A stretch of 64,000 nucleotides of DNA from Streptococcus sp. NPS 308 (GTDB lineage Bacteria; Bacillota; Bacilli; Lactobacillales; Streptococcaceae). The stretch covers positions 336,001 to 400,000 of the forward strand of contig NZ_AP017652.1 of NCBI RefSeq assembly GCF_002355895.1, read 5' to 3'. A model generated the notes under the pieces. The model worked only from the letters and a program-made list of their open reading frames with translations. It was not told the origin of the DNA and did not search any database. Made by a program: the position numbers and the translations under genes. Each line of letters starts with the position of its first letter. Position 1 is the first letter of the stretch. Of the stretch, positions 1 through 10,077 are shown in pieces.

Positions 1-1308
1 GATGGCATCACAAAAGACTTTGTCTGGCGAGATATTCTTTATCAAAGTAACTACGAGCCAGGGTCCACCATGAAGGTGATGATGTTGGCCTCAGCTATTG
101 ATAACAATACCTTCCCTGGTGGTGAATACTTTAACAGTAGTGAATTGAAAATAGCAGATGCGACCATTCGAGACTGGGACGTCAATGAAGGTTTGACTAG
201 TGGTGGCACCATGACCTTCTCTCAAGGGTTTGCCCACTCAAGTAATATCGGAATGACCTTGCTTGAGCAAAAGATGGGAGATGCAACCTGGCTGGACTAC
301 CTCAACCGTTTCAAGTTTGGGGTACCGACCCGTTTTGGTTTGACAGATGAGTACACAGGTCAATTACCTGCTGATAACATTGTTAATATTGCCATGAGCT
401 CATTTGGACAAGGGATCTCTGTCACCCAGACCCAGATGCTTCGTGCCTTTACAGCCATTGCCAATGATGGAGTTATGTTGGAGCCGAAATTTATCAGCGC
501 CCTCTATGATCCAAATGATCAGTCTGTCCGTAAGTCTCAAAAGGAAATCGTCGGAAATCCTGTATCAAAAGCGGCAGCATCCTCTACTCGGGATCACATG
601 GTCATGGTCGGAACAGATCCTGTCTACGGTACCATGTACAACCACAGCACAGGAAAGCCGAATGTCAATGTTCCGGGGCAAAATGTTGCTCTGAAATCAG
701 GGACAGCTCAGATTGCCGATGAGAAGAATGGGGGCTACCTGACAGGTGAAACCAACTATATCTTCTCTGTTGTGTCGATGCATCCTGCAGAAAATCCTGA
801 CTTTATCCTCTATGTGACGGTGCAACAGCCAGAGCATTATTCAGGCGTTCAGCTGGGAGAGTTTGCCAACCCAATCCTTGAGCGAGCTTCTGCTATGAAA
901 GAATCCCTCAATCTTCAGTCAACTGCCAAAAGCTTGGATCAGGTCAGCAAGACGACAAGCTATGCTATGCCTGCTACCAAGGACTTTACGCCGGGTGACC
1001 TCGCAGAAGAATTGCGCCGAAACCTGGTCCAACCAATTGTTATCGGAACAGGAACCAAGATCAAGGAACTCTCGGTTTCGGAAGGAGATAATTTGGAAGC
1101 CAATCAGCAGATCTTGATCCTGTCAGATAAGGTCGAAGAAATGCCTGATATGTACGGCTGGACAGATGAAAATGTGCAAACATTTGCCAAATGGCTAAAT
1201 ATAGAAGTCGAGTGGGAAGGTAGTGGCAAAACGGTCAAGAAACAAAGTGTCCGTGCCAATACGGCTCTCAAAGACATTAAAAAAATGAAAATAACTTTAG
1301 GAGATTAA
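1..1308 (+). CDS. pbp2X: Penicillin-binding protein 2X, C-terminal part (5' end outside window)
   Basis: Septal transpeptidase that cross-links peptidoglycan with FtsW; a membrane-anchored class B PBP. The frame is open from base 1. The active-site STMK motif is coded at 64-75, SSN at about 241-249 and KSGT at about 688-699. The 435 codons seen would be residues 316-750 of the usual 750, which puts the active serine at 337 as expected. Two PASTA domains follow (after about base 990). Thr after the active Ser, Met next to it, and Leu/Gln flanking KSGT are the forms I associate with beta-lactam-susceptible alleles, as far as these sites go. mraY starts 1 base after the stop, so the two are co-transcribed. 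Confidence 0.97.
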   Translation, partial: DGITKDFVWRDILYQSNYEPGSTMKVMMLASAIDNNTFPGGEYFNSSELKIADATIRDWDVNEGLTSGGTMTFSQGFAHSSNIGMTLLEQKMGDATWLDYLNRFKFGVPTRFGLTDEYTGQLPADNIVNIAMSSFGQGISVTQTQMLRAFTAIANDGVMLEPKFISALYDPNDQSVRKSQKEIVGNPVSKAAASSTRDHMVMVGTDPVYGTMYNHSTGKPNVNVPGQNVALKSGTAQIADEKNGGYLTGETNYIFSVVSMHPAENPDFILYVTVQQPEHYSGVQLGEFANPILERASAMKESLNLQSTAKSLDQVSKTTSYAMPATKDFTPGDLAEELRRNLVQPIVIGTGTKIKELSVSEGDNLEANQQILILSDKVEEMPDMYGWTDENVQTFAKWLNIEVEWEGSGKTVKKQSVRANTALKDIKKMKITLGD

Positions 1309-1309
1309 G

Positions 1310-2290
1310 ATGATTAGTTCCATTAGTGCTGGAGTTCTAGCCTTTCTATTGACCTTGATAGGTATTCCAGCCTTTATCCGATTTTATCGAAAAGCACAGA
1401 TTACGGGTCAGCAGATGCACGAGGATGTCAAGCAACACCAAGCAAAAGCTGGAACTCCAACCATGGGAGGTCTTGTCTTCCTGATCGTTGCAGTTGTTGT
1501 GAGCTTCCTTGTCGCTCTCTTTACCCAACAATTGACCAATAATGTAGGCATGATTTTGTTTATCTTGGTTTTGTATGGTTTGGTAGGTTTTTTGGATGAT
1601 TTTCTCAAGGTCTTTCGTAAGATCAACGAAGGCTTAAATCCCAAGCAAAAACTTGCTCTCCAGCTCCTTGGAGGAGTGATTTTCTACCTCTTTTATGAGC
1701 GTGGTGGCGACATGCTTTCAGTCTTTGGCTACCAAGTACATCTGGGTATTTTCTATATCTTCTTTGCCCTTTTCTGGCTAGTTGGCTTTTCAAATGCGGT
1801 GAATCTGACGGACGGGATCGACGGCTTAGCAAGTATTTCCGTGGTGATTAGCTTATCGGCCTACGGTGTGATTGCTTATATGCAAAATCAACTGGATATT
1901 CTTCTTGTGATTCTTGCCATGATTGGTGGTTTGCTAGGCTTCTTCGTCTTTAACCACAAACCTGCCAAGGTCTTTATGGGAGATGTGGGAAGTTTGGCTC
2001 TTGGTGGGATGCTGGCAGCTATTTCTATGGCTCTTCATCAAGAATGGACCCTTTTGCTGATTGGGATTATCTATGTCTTTGAGACAAGCTCTGTTATGAT
2101 GCAGGTCACCTACTTCAAACTTAGTGGTGGGAAGCGTATTTTCCGTATGACGCCTGTCCATCACCATTTTGAACTTGGAGGATTCTCAGGCAAGGGCAAT
2201 CCTTGGAGTGAGTGGAAGGTTGACTTCTTCTTTTGGGGAGTTGGGCTTCTAGCAAGTCTCTTGACCCTAGCTGTTTTATACCTGCTGTAA
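1310..2290 (+). CDS. mraY: Phospho-N-acetylmuramoyl-pentapeptide-transferase MraY
   Basis: Transfers phospho-MurNAc-pentapeptide from UDP to undecaprenyl phosphate, making lipid I at the inner face of the membrane. The 326-residue protein has the expected ten or so hydrophobic segments, the LDDFLK aspartate pair (about residue 85), the [10 protein letters not shown] motif (about 168) and the HHHFE motif near the C-terminus (about 285). Length matches Gram-positive MraY. The RBS GGAG lies just inside the end of pbp2X. The gene is followed by a strong terminator, so the operon ends here. Confidence 0.97.
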   Translation: MISSISAGVLAFLLTLIGIPAFIRFYRKAQITGQQMHEDVKQHQAKAGTPTMGGLVFLIVAVVVSFLVALFTQQLTNNVGMILFILVLYGLVGFLDDFLKVFRKINEGLNPKQKLALQLLGGVIFYLFYERGGDMLSVFGYQVHLGIFYIFFALFWLVGFSNAVNLTDGIDGLASISVVISLSAYGVIAYMQNQLDILLVILAMIGGLLGFFVFNHKPAKVFMGDVGSLALGGMLAAISMALHQEWTLLLIGIIYVFETSSVMMQVTYFKLSGGKRIFRMTPVHHHFELGGFSGKGNPWSEWKVDFFFWGVGLLASLLTLAVLYLL

Positions 2291-2312
2291 AACTAACTTT
2301 TGATTACAAAAT

Positions 2313-2346
2313 AAAACAGGATGAAGGTGATCTTCATCCTGTTTTT
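2313..2346. terminator. Rho-independent terminator after mraY (bidirectional)
   Basis: A 14-bp perfect stem (AAAACAGGATGAAG and its complement) with a 5-base loop. It has A-rich and T-rich flanks, so it can also stop transcripts arriving from the convergent fucosidase gene. Confidence 0.9.
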
Positions 2347-2359
2347 GTGTGCTTAAAGG

Positions 2360-5300
2360 TTAGTTGGAGTCATCCTTTCTCCCTTTTAACATAAAAGTGG
2401 CTGTGAGGGCTAGGCTGAGGCCTGCTAAGAAGAGGAGTGGATTAGATGCTTCTCCTGTTGCTGGAAGTTGTTCTTTAGGATAATGATTTCCAGCTTTAGC
2501 AAGACTCGGACTAGCTGAAAGTTGTTCAGCCTCGTGTGCCAAGGTTTCTTCATCTGAAGCACTTGGTTTTTCCTCAGTGTTAGAGCTTGTTCCAGCAGCT
2601 TGATAGACGACAGCATAGGTACTGAAATGACTAGTGATGAATTCTGCCTTTCCTTCTCGAACATCGAAATCAAGGGCTTGCAACTCCTTGGTCGGAGTAA
2701 TATAATAGACCTTTTCTACGCTAGCTGAAATAGGCAAGCGAACCAAGACAGAGCCTTTTGGCTGCAAGTTATGATCTGTTGGATTTTTAAGTTGTAGGTC
2801 GTAAGCATCATAGGTCTTGCCAAAGAGTTCCTGAGCTAGGACATGTCGGCTAGAGATATGAGAAATTCCTTCTAAGTCAGTGACTCCACCAATAATTTCC
2901 ACTCCAGTTTCCTTATCTTTTAAGACTCGAACTGGATAATCAGGAAGGGTAAGGGTTGGAGCAGCCTGATCCCCACTAGTTCCGATAGGGTCAGTGTACT
3001 CAGTTTTTTCAACAGTAGGAGCTTCCTCTTGCCCTGCCGTTCCTATAGGCTCGGTGTACTCAGGAATTGTCACTGTAGGCGGTTCCTCTTGCCCTGCAGT
3101 CCCGATAGGGTCAGTGTACTCAGGTTTTTCAACAGTAGGAGACTCTTCTTGCCCCGCCGTTCCGATAGGATCGGTGTATTCAGGAATTTCTACTGTTGGA
3201 GCTTCTTGTTCTCCCGGAGTTCCGATAGGATCAGTATATTCAGGATTTTCAACTGTAGGTGGCTCTTCTTGTCCTGCAGTTCCGATAGGATCAGTATATT
3301 CCGGAATGTCAACAGTAGGAGCTGGTTCATCTCCCTTGCTTGTAGTTGGCTGCTTCTCATCAACCTTCTTCTCATCTTTTTTAGTAAAGACAGCTACGAC
3401 AGGACTGCTTGTGGTAGTTCCTTGAATGGCATAAGCTTCAATCGCTTTTCCAGTTTGTCGATCAGTAGCCTCAGGGATTGGGATTTGAACTTGCTTGTCT
3501 TGGATTGATAGCACGGTCTGATCCCCACTTGTAACCAGATGCGTTTCGTCCACTTTGCGCAATACTAGAGGATCTTTGACACCTGGGAAGGTCACTGCGA
3601 TGGCTTCCCAGTCTCCAGATGGTAGGGTTAAGGAAATTTCTTTGTCATTTTCCTTGAGAGGAGCGATACTTGGACTATCTATACCAATAGCAGGGGCTTT
3701 GATGATATCAAAGGAATCTAGAGAAATTTTCTTGCGACCTTCTGGTGAATCTGGGTCAACACGTAATGTCAGGGTGTGCGGACCGTCAGTGAGATTTGTA
3801 AATTCGCCAATAAAGGCTCTCTTTTCAGTTGCGCCTGACGTATAGAAATCCAAAGCAGGCATTTCTTTTCCATCCAGTGTCACAAGCGCTTTACCTAGCT
3901 CGGTAGTTTTCAAGCCATAGATACGAATGCCTGTACCAGTAAAGGAAATAGTTGCCTGAGCTTCTGAAGCTGCACTAGAGTCGCTGTTGTTGATGTCAGC
4001 GTATTTTTCCGTACCTCCGTAGAGTTCAGAGTCAGACCAGTCCTTAAACTGGGAACCATACTGGATGCGCGAATCACGGTCATCCATTTTTTCAATCGTA
4101 CTTCCTTTTCCTGATAGGACCTTGAAGTAGTCTAAGGAAATTTTCGAGCGTTCACTTCCACGTCCTTTATGCTCACGTTTAACGCTAAGAGTCAATGTAT
4201 GAGGTCCGTCTGACAATCCTGTGAAGCGACCGATGAGGCTACCTTTTTCAGTTGCCCCAGCAGTGTGGAAATCAAGTTCGCCGACCTCTTTGCCATCAAT
4301 TTTAGCAGTAGCAAGACCTAGCTCAGACGATTTTAGTCCATAGATTTCGATACCAACACCATTGAAAGGAATGGTGGCAGTGATGTCTTCGTCTGTGTAG
4401 TTTCCTTTTGAAAGGTCAGCAAACTTCTCCGTTCCTCCAAATAATTCTGAGTCTGCCCAGTTTCCAAAGGCAGCTCCGTATTGGATACGACCGTCCCGAT
4501 CATCCATCAATTCACTAGGAGTTTCTACAGTGACCTGTTCAGATACTTGGGTAGGAACTTCTCCCAGCATAGCCTTGACGGTATAGGTATAGGCGAGTTG
4601 AGGATCTAGTGAGCGGTCGACAAAGTGTGTTTGATTGGTTACAAATTCTCTAGTTGCAGAGGTTTGGCCAGATTCGTCTTTTACTTGTCTTTGGATGACA
4701 TAGTGGGTAGCACCTTCTACTTGGTTGAAGGTGAGTTCGGCAGTGACTCCATTTTGTCGAACTGCTGTCAGACTGGTTACACGACCAGGGAAATGTTCAA
4801 AGGTAATGACATCACCTTTTTGTGTTGCCAGTTGGATGCGACCATCTTTTAGGACAGTTGCCTTGACTGCTTTGCCATTGACCTTAACCTGACTGGCTTC
4901 TATATTTGGATAGTCTACAACCAAGTCTCCGCCGACATTTGACAGGAAGGACAAGCTTTGAAGGTTTTTATCTTTCCACTTCATGCTGACTTCAAAGTTA
5001 CCACGGGCAATCAAGCCAGAAACTTGACCGTCTTTCCAAGCATCTGGAAGGGCTGGTAATGGCGCAATATAGCCAGTATGAGATTGCAGGAGCATTTCGG
5101 CCATACCACTAGTTGCTCCAAAGTTTCCATCAATTTGGAATGGCGCGTGGGTATCCCAAAGGTTTTCTAGGGTTGAGTATTTGAGCTGTTCAGCGAGTAA
5201 GCGATGGGCACGGTTACCGTCCAAGAGACGAGCCCAGAGGTTGATTTTATTGGCCTTAGACCAACCAGTACCACCATCTCCACGGTGGTTGAGGGTAGCA

Positions 5301-7540
5301 CGCGCAGCCTCTAGGTATTCAGCTTGGTCCTTGCTAAAGAGCGTACCCGGGAAGAGACCTACCAGATGAGACACGTGGCGGTGATTATTTTCAATGCCTT
5401 CATTTGTGAATTGCGGACTGTCCTCCTCGTACCATTCCTTGATACGGCCTTCATTGTTGATGTGAAGGGGTTTTAGTTTGTCAAATTTAGCCTTGACCTC
5501 TGTGACTAAGTCTTGGTCGACTTTCAGATGGTTGGCAACTTCCATGTAGTCATGAAATAGCTGCCAGACTAGCGACTGGTCAAAGGTGTTTCCGATGGTG
5601 ATGGTACCGTGTTCTGGTGAGTAGGATGGAGAAGACACCCAACGGTCACTGGCCTGGTCATAGTGTAAGAAGGAGTTCCAGAACTTAGCAGTCTCTTTCA
5701 ACATAGGATAGATCTTTTCTTTGAGATAAGTCTCATCCTTGGTGAATTTATAGTAGTCATAGACGTTCTGCATCATCCAGGCATTAGCGGCTGGCGACCA
5801 ACCCCAATAGTAATTCCAACCAGGAGTAGTCCAGCCAAATGGTGTTGCTTGAGTGTGGACCAGCCAACCATTTTCTTGTCCGTCTTTGGATTCGATACCA
5901 GCGTATTCTTTGGCAGCGATACGGCCATAATAGCGCATGTCGTCAATGTAATTGATCATTGGCTTGGCAGTTTCAGCAAGGTTGCTCATGTAGGCTGGCC
6001 AATAATTCATTTGCAAGTTGACATTGAGGTGGTAATCAGCGTTCCAAGGTGGATTGTCTACGGCATTCCAGACTCCCTGCAGGTTAGCAGGAAGGGCATC
6101 TGTCCGATCACGAGACGAACTGATGAGTAAATAACGTCCGTATTGGAAGAAGAGTTCTTCCAATTTTTGCCCTTTTTCTGGGTTATAGCCTTGAAGGGCC
6201 TCTTTTGTCGTTTGAGCAGTCTTGTTTCCGCCTAGATTTAGTTTAACGCGGTTAAAGAGACTTTGATAATCCTTGATATGGTCCTTTTTAAGTGTCTCGT
6301 AGTCTTTGGCCTTAGCAGCTTCGACAATCCCTTTAACTGTTTTTTCGAGGTCAATGTCTTTTCGATAATTGGTTTTTGGATTTTGAGCAAAATTAGTCTT
6401 GGCGCTTAGATAGAGGGTCGCATAGCTTGCGCCTGTAACGGTTAGAGTCTCATTCTGAACAGTGACTGTTCCGTCCGTTTTAATTCCTAGATAGGATGCA
6501 AATTTGAGACCGTTATCTTTGACAGTTCCTTTTAGAAGGATTCCATGTTCATCTGTAGTAACATGTCCGTTCTTATAGTTGGAATATTCCCAAGAGTAGT
6601 CACCATTAGCAAGCAAGTCCTCTGTCAAGCTGTTCCAAAGGGTAAAGTCGAGCGTCTTATTTCCTTTTTTAGTCAAGTGGGTCACGGTGACATCATCAGG
6701 ATAGCTGGAGAAGGTTTCGCGTTTGAAGGTCGTCCCATCTTGGGTGTAAGAAGTGGTTGTAGTAGCCTCTGTGATATCCAAACCGCGGTGATAATCTGTT
6801 ACTGTATCCAAACCCTTTTTCTGGTTATTGAAGACCATAAAAATATCACCAAAGGCTAGGTAACGTCCATACTGGGCGTTGTTTGGTCCGACTAGATTTT
6901 GTTCAGCCAGTTGTTTGGCTTTTTGGCGATCTCCATCTTCGAGAGCTTTACGAATCTCCGCCAAGACCTTGTAGCGATCCTTGTAGTTCCCTCCATTATA
7001 GTCGGTGCTATCGGGTTGTGGTCCTCCAGACCAGAGGGTCTTTTCGTTGTACTGGATTCTTTCTTCACCAATTAGACCAAAGACCTTGGCTCCCATTTCT
7101 CCGTTTCCGACTGGGAGAGCTTGTTTTTCCCATCCATCATAGGAAGGGGGTGTTGGTTGATTGTAGTTGAGTTGATAGTTTTCTTGCTTTGTCACGGGTA
7201 GCTCGGTATTTTCATTCTCCTTGTTTTCGTTTGTTTCAACAATGGCATCAGAAATAGTTTGGCTATTTGTAGCTTGTGGAGTTTCAGCAGGATTGCTTTC
7301 GGTACTTGGAGTCTCAACTAGAGCTGGTTTAGCGGTCTCGGTCGGTTCAATCTGCTCTGATCCACTATCAGGTTTAATAGTAGTCTCGACAACACTTGGG
7401 TCACTTTGCTGCACTTCAATACTATCAGCTGAGACTGTATGACTGGATAGAAAAACAGCCCCTAGCAAAACAGAAGCAGTCCCAACCGTCAGTTTGCGGA
7501 TGCTATAGCGACAGGATTTCTCCCAAAATCTTTTATCCAT
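2360..7540 (-). CDS. Cell-wall-anchored alpha-L-fucosidase (GH95) with LPXTG
   Basis: Surface enzyme expected to cut terminal alpha-1,2-fucose from host glycans by inversion. The 1726 residues read: YSIRK signal peptide (1-38), low-complexity linker (to about 125), GH95 catalytic region (about 130-920), fibronectin-III-like module (about 920-1008), two related about 130-residue galactose-binding-like repeats (about 1013-1142 and 1152-1280), a beta-rich module (to about 1385), six 20-residue repeats (1408-1527) plus a decayed seventh, another beta-rich module (about 1538-1650) and LPATG (1692-1696) with membrane tail. Residues matching the known GH95 catalytic set are N506 and N508 (HLNVNLQMNYW), E643 (SPEHG) and D804 (QIDGNFG). 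It sits alone, opposite to its neighbours, with its own promoter and cre site. SD AAGGAG precedes the start. Confidence 0.9.
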   Translation of the reverse strand: MDKRFWEKSCRYSIRKLTVGTASVLLGAVFLSSHTVSADSIEVQQSDPSVVETTIKPDSGSEQIEPTETAKPALVETPSTESNPAETPQATNSQTISDAIVETNENKENENTELPVTKQENYQLNYNQPTPPSYDGWEKQALPVGNGEMGAKVFGLIGEERIQYNEKTLWSGGPQPDSTDYNGGNYKDRYKVLAEIRKALEDGDRQKAKQLAEQNLVGPNNAQYGRYLAFGDIFMVFNNQKKGLDTVTDYHRGLDITEATTTTSYTQDGTTFKRETFSSYPDDVTVTHLTKKGNKTLDFTLWNSLTEDLLANGDYSWEYSNYKNGHVTTDEHGILLKGTVKDNGLKFASYLGIKTDGTVTVQNETLTVTGASYATLYLSAKTNFAQNPKTNYRKDIDLEKTVKGIVEAAKAKDYETLKKDHIKDYQSLFNRVKLNLGGNKTAQTTKEALQGYNPEKGQKLEELFFQYGRYLLISSSRDRTDALPANLQGVWNAVDNPPWNADYHLNVNLQMNYWPAYMSNLAETAKPMINYIDDMRYYGRIAAKEYAGIESKDGQENGWLVHTQATPFGWTTPGWNYYWGWSPAANAWMMQNVYDYYKFTKDETYLKEKIYPMLKETAKFWNSFLHYDQASDRWVSSPSYSPEHGTITIGNTFDQSLVWQLFHDYMEVANHLKVDQDLVTEVKAKFDKLKPLHINNEGRIKEWYEEDSPQFTNEGIENNHRHVSHLVGLFPGTLFSKDQAEYLEAARATLNHRGDGGTGWSKANKINLWARLLDGNRAHRLLAEQLKYSTLENLWDTHAPFQIDGNFGATSGMAEMLLQSHTGYIAPLPALPDAWKDGQVSGLIARGNFEVSMKWKDKNLQSLSFLSNVGGDLVVDYPNIEASQVKVNGKAVKATVLKDGRIQLATQKGDVITFEHFPGRVTSLTAVRQNGVTAELTFNQVEGATHYVIQRQVKDESGQTSATREFVTNQTHFVDRSLDPQLAYTYTVKAMLGEVPTQVSEQVTVETPSELMDDRDGRIQYGAAFGNWADSELFGGTEKFADLSKGNYTDEDITATIPFNGVGIEIYGLKSSELGLATAKIDGKEVGELDFHTAGATEKGSLIGRFTGLSDGPHTLTLSVKREHKGRGSERSKISLDYFKVLSGKGSTIEKMDDRDSRIQYGSQFKDWSDSELYGGTEKYADINNSDSSAASEAQATISFTGTGIRIYGLKTTELGKALVTLDGKEMPALDFYTSGATEKRAFIGEFTNLTDGPHTLTLRVDPDSPEGRKKISLDSFDIIKAPAIGIDSPSIAPLKENDKEISLTLPSGDWEAIAVTFPGVKDPLVLRKVDETHLVTSGDQTVLSIQDKQVQIPIPEATDRQTGKAIEAYAIQGTTTSSPVVAVFTKKDEKKVDEKQPTTSKGDEPAPTVDIPEYTDPIGTAGQEEPPTVENPEYTDPIGTPGEQEAPTVEIPEYTDPIGTAGQEESPTVEKPEYTDPIGTAGQEEPPTVTIPEYTEPIGTAGQEEAPTVEKTEYTDPIGTSGDQAAPTLTLPDYPVRVLKDKETGVEIIGGVTDLEGISHISSRHVLAQELFGKTYDAYDLQLKNPTDHNLQPKGSVLVRLPISASVEKVYYITPTKELQALDFDVREGKAEFITSHFSTYAVVYQAAGTSSNTEEKPSASDEETLAHEAEQLSASPSLAKAGNHYPKEQLPATGEASNPLLFLAGLSLALTATFMLKGRKDDSN
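2960..3319 (-). repeat. 60-bp tandem repeats inside the fucosidase gene
   Basis: Six in-frame 60-bp units coding 20-residue repeats of the type PTVEIPEYTDPIGTAGQEE. Variation is concentrated at the two residues after PTVE and at the last residue. A seventh, degenerate unit follows at residue 1528. Probably a wall-spanning stalk, and a place where copy number may change by slippage. Confidence 0.9.
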
Positions 7541-7558
7541 AGAAATCTCCTTTAGTAT

Positions 7559-7573
7559 TTGGAACCGTTTACA
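7559..7573. promoter_or_regulatory. CcpA-binding cre site
   Basis: TTGGAACCGTTTACA matches the consensus WTGNAANCGNWNNCW at every defined position. It lies between the fucosidase promoter and its start codon, about 40 bases into the transcript, a position suited to roadblock repression by CcpA. Inference: the gene is repressed on good sugars. Confidence 0.8.
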
Positions 7574-7617
7574 TTTTGTAAAACAAATCCCTATATTTTT
7601 GTTTCTATTTACCTCTC

Positions 7618-7645
7618 ATTCTACTGGTCATCTAGCATTTGTCAA
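7618..7645 (-). promoter_or_regulatory. Promoter of the fucosidase gene
   Basis: On the minus strand, TTGACA (7640-7645), a 16-base spacer and TAGAAT (7618-7623). The start would be near 7611, leaving a leader of about 70 bases that contains the cre site. Confidence 0.6.
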
Positions 7646-7821
7646 GAGGTTTTTGGTGAAAAACATATTTGATATTGCTTTTTCTTAAAATAGTAGAAGA
7701 AAGAGAGGAAAGGGTGGAATTATTCGTAATTTCATAGTTCAATCTGATTATAAGACTAGCTTAGAATTGACTTGCCCCCCTCTTGAAAGCGTAAAACAAA
7801 CTAGTCAGGAAAGTTACTTTA

Positions 7822-7830
7822 TGGTATAAT
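7822..7830 (+). promoter_or_regulatory. Extended -10 promoter for the UPF0154 gene
   Basis: TGG followed by TATAAT forms an extended -10. No good -35 is visible, as is usual for this class. Confidence 0.6.
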
Positions 7831-7863
7831 ATAGAAGACTCAAAAAGAAACAGGAGAAAAAGA

Positions 7864-8109
7864 ATGGATTTACTTTTAGCAATTATCTTGATTGTGCTAG
7901 CTTTTCTAGGAGGAGCTCTTGGAGGTATGTATTTGGTTCGTAAGCAAATCGAAAAAGAATTTGCGGACAACCCACGTTTAAACGCTGAGGCAGTTCGTGC
8001 CCTTTTGAGCGCAAATGGTCAAAAACCAAGCGAAGCCAAGGTACAACAAGTTTACCACCAAATCATCCGCCAACAAAAAGCAGCCCTTGCTAACAATAAA
8101 AAGAAATAA
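7864..8109 (+). CDS. UPF0154 family small membrane protein (YneF-like)
   Basis: An 81-residue protein with one N-terminal transmembrane segment (residues 4-24, glycine-rich at its end) and a charged cytosolic tail containing FADNPRLN and a Lys-rich end. This is the UPF0154 (YneF) family of Firmicutes; its function is unknown. The start follows the SD AGGAG at a good distance. It is monocistronic between its own promoter and a hairpin at 8117-8142. Confidence 0.85.
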   Translation: MDLLLAIILIVLAFLGGALGGMYLVRKQIEKEFADNPRLNAEAVRALLSANGQKPSEAKVQQVYHQIIRQQKAALANNKKK

Positions 8110-8116
8110 ATAGGAA

Positions 8117-8145
8117 AAGTCTGGGATGAAAGTTCCAGACTTCTC
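8117..8145 (+). terminator. Hairpin, likely terminator
   Basis: A 10-bp stem (AAGTCTGGGA paired with TTCCAGACTT) with a 6-base loop just after the UPF0154 stop. The T-tail is weak (TTCTC), so it may be leaky. Confidence 0.55.
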
Positions 8146-8314
8146 ACTATGTTCAATAGTTCTCAAGGATAAGACTTTTTCCTTGCATTCTATTGATATT
8201 TGATTATGATTAAAAGAGAGGCAGTTGCCATTCTATCAAGCTGTCTATCCGTTCATTTAGGACGAGTAATTATGATGAACTATCAATCAGAAAAAAGACT
8301 AGAAAGAAGACTGT

Positions 8315-9109
8315 ATGGATAATCGACCGATTGGTTTTTTGGATTCAGGTGTCGGGGGCTTGACTGTTGTTCGTGAGCTCATGCGCCAGCTTCCCCATGA
8401 AGAAATCGTCTATATTGGAGATTCGGCGCGGGCGCCTTATGGTCCCCGTCCTGCTGAGCAAATTCGTGAGTATACTTGGCAGTTGGTCAACTTTCTCTTG
8501 ACCAAGGATGTCAAAATGATTGTCATTGCTTGTAATACTGCGACTGCGGTCGTCTGGGAAGAAATCAAGGCGAAACTAGACATTCCTGTTCTAGGTGTAA
8601 TTTTGCCTGGAGCTTCGGCAGCCATCAAGTCCAGTCAAGGTGGGAAAATCGGGGTGATTGGAACTCCCATGACGGTACAATCAGACATCTATCGTCAGAA
8701 AATCCATGATCTGGATCCGGATTTACAGGTGGAGAGTTTGGCCTGTCCCAAGTTTGCCCCCTTGGTGGAGTCTGGTGCCCTGTCGACCAGTGTCACCAAG
8801 AAAGTGGTCTATGAAACCCTGCGTCCCTTGGTCGGCAAGGTGGATAGCTTGATTCTGGGGTGTACCCATTATCCGCTCCTTCGCCCCATCATCCAAAATG
8901 TCATGGGACCAGATGTGAAACTCATCGATAGTGGAGCAGAGTGTGTACGGGATATCTCGGTTTTGCTTAACTATTTTGAAATCAATCGTAGCCGAGATGC
9001 GGGGCCTCTTCAACACCGTTTTTACACAACAGCTAGCAGCCAAAGTTTTGCCCAAATTGGAGCAGAATGGCTGGAAAAAGAGATTCATGTGGAGCATGTA
9101 ACATTATGA
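8315..9109 (+). CDS. murI: Glutamate racemase
   Basis: Cofactor-independent interconversion of L- and D-glutamate, supplying D-Glu for peptidoglycan. The 264-residue protein has the family's DSGVGGLTV start and the two catalytic-cysteine motifs ACNTAT and GCTHYPLL. Length is normal. It heads a run of nine genes on the same strand that mostly overlap or abut. The next start codon overlaps its stop (ATGA), which implies translational coupling. Confidence 0.96.
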   Translation: MDNRPIGFLDSGVGGLTVVRELMRQLPHEEIVYIGDSARAPYGPRPAEQIREYTWQLVNFLLTKDVKMIVIACNTATAVVWEEIKAKLDIPVLGVILPGASAAIKSSQGGKIGVIGTPMTVQSDIYRQKIHDLDPDLQVESLACPKFAPLVESGALSTSVTKKVVYETLRPLVGKVDSLILGCTHYPLLRPIIQNVMGPDVKLIDSGAECVRDISVLLNYFEINRSRDAGPLQHRFYTTASSQSFAQIGAEWLEKEIHVEHVTL

Positions 9110-10077
9110 CAAACAAAATTTATGAATACAAGGACGACCAGGACTGGTATGTGGGTGTCTGGGACGTCTATGGAGGCATCTACAGTCTCATCAAAGATCC
9201 GCTTAATCTTGATTTTATGGATTTGGCGCGGATTTTTCGTGATGAGGAAAATGGCTTTCCAATTACGATAACGGTGATGCGCTGGTCTTCTAACTACCGT
9301 CTGCTCTCCTTTATCGTTGAGATTTTAAATGCGGAAGCAGGACGTAACTTGGAAGTCATCCAACGTCAGGGAGCTCTGCTCTTGGTTGAAAATGGAAAGC
9401 TTTTGCATGTTGAATTGCCTAAAGAAGGAGTCGATGTAGAAGCCTTCTTTGAAACTAGCAAGGTTAGAGAAACTCTGCTCATTGCGACTCGTAACGAGGG
9501 CAAGACCAAGGAATTCCGAGCTATCTTTGACAAACTTGGCTATGATGTGGAAAATCTCAATGACTACCCTGACCTGCCTGAAGTAGCCGAAACTGGTATG
9601 ACCTTTGAAGAAAATGCCCGCCTCAAGGCAGAAACCATTTCCCAATTAACAGGAAAGATGGTGCTAGCAGATGACTCTGGTCTCAAAGTCGATGTCCTCG
9701 GTGGTTTGCCAGGAGTCTGGTCAGCCCGTTTTGCAGGAGTGGGGGCGACTGATCGTGAAAACAATGCCAAGCTCTTGCACGAATTGGCCATGGTCTTTGA
9801 ACTCAAGGACCGCTCAGCTCAATTCCATACAACCCTAGTCGTAGCTAGTCCAAACAAGGAAAGCTTGGTTGTTGAAGCTGACTGGCCAGGCTACATTAAC
9901 TTTGAACCCAAGGGCGAAAATGGCTTTGGCTATGATCCCCTTTTCCTTGTGGGAGAGACAGGTAAGTCAGCAGCTGAATTAACCCTTGAAGAAAAAAATA
10001 GCCAATCCCACCGTGCCTTAGCCGTTAAGAAACTTTTGGAGGTATTTCCAGCATGGCAAAGCAAACCATCATTGTAA
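9106..10077 (+). CDS. rdgB: Non-canonical purine NTP pyrophosphatase with N-terminal extension
   Basis: HAM1/RdgB hydrolyses ITP, XTP and dITP to monophosphates, cleaning the nucleotide pool. In 323 residues, the first about 122 form a separate domain I do not recognise, and the catalytic domain starts at [23 protein letters not shown] and SHRALA are visible. I place the start at the ATG overlapping the murI stop; a longer reading upstream would lie inside murI and lacks an SD of its own. The N-terminal fusion is, as far as I know, typical of streptococci. Confidence 0.92.
   Translation: MTNKIYEYKDDQDWYVGVWDVYGGIYSLIKDPLNLDFMDLARIFRDEENGFPITITVMRWSSNYRLLSFIVEILNAEAGRNLEVIQRQGALLLVENGKLLHVELPKEGVDVEAFFETSKVRETLLIATRNEGKTKEFRAIFDKLGYDVENLNDYPDLPEVAETGMTFEENARLKAETISQLTGKMVLADDSGLKVDVLGGLPGVWSARFAGVGATDRENNAKLLHELAMVFELKDRSAQFHTTLVVASPNKESLVVEADWPGYINFEPKGENGFGYDPLFLVGETGKSAAELTLEEKNSQSHRALAVKKLLEVFPAWQSKPSL

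Larger units (their letters stand above)
7541..7863. other. Intergenic region with divergent promoters
   Basis: A 323-base spacer. It carries the fucosidase promoter and cre site (listed separately) and the promoter of the downstream UPF0154 gene. I see no small ORF or repeat in the middle part (about 7650-7800). Confidence 0.7.

Noticed and set aside
2960..3319. CRISPR-like array
   Set aside because: The units are contiguous in-frame 60-bp repeats without unique spacers.
2994..3508. Plus-strand ORFs of 143 and 159 codons
   Set aside because: They are antisense shadows of the 60-bp repeats in the fucosidase gene; repeats without stops in one frame give open frames in others.
8723..9097. Minus-strand ORF of 124 codons in murI
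   Set aside because: Shadow of a certain gene.
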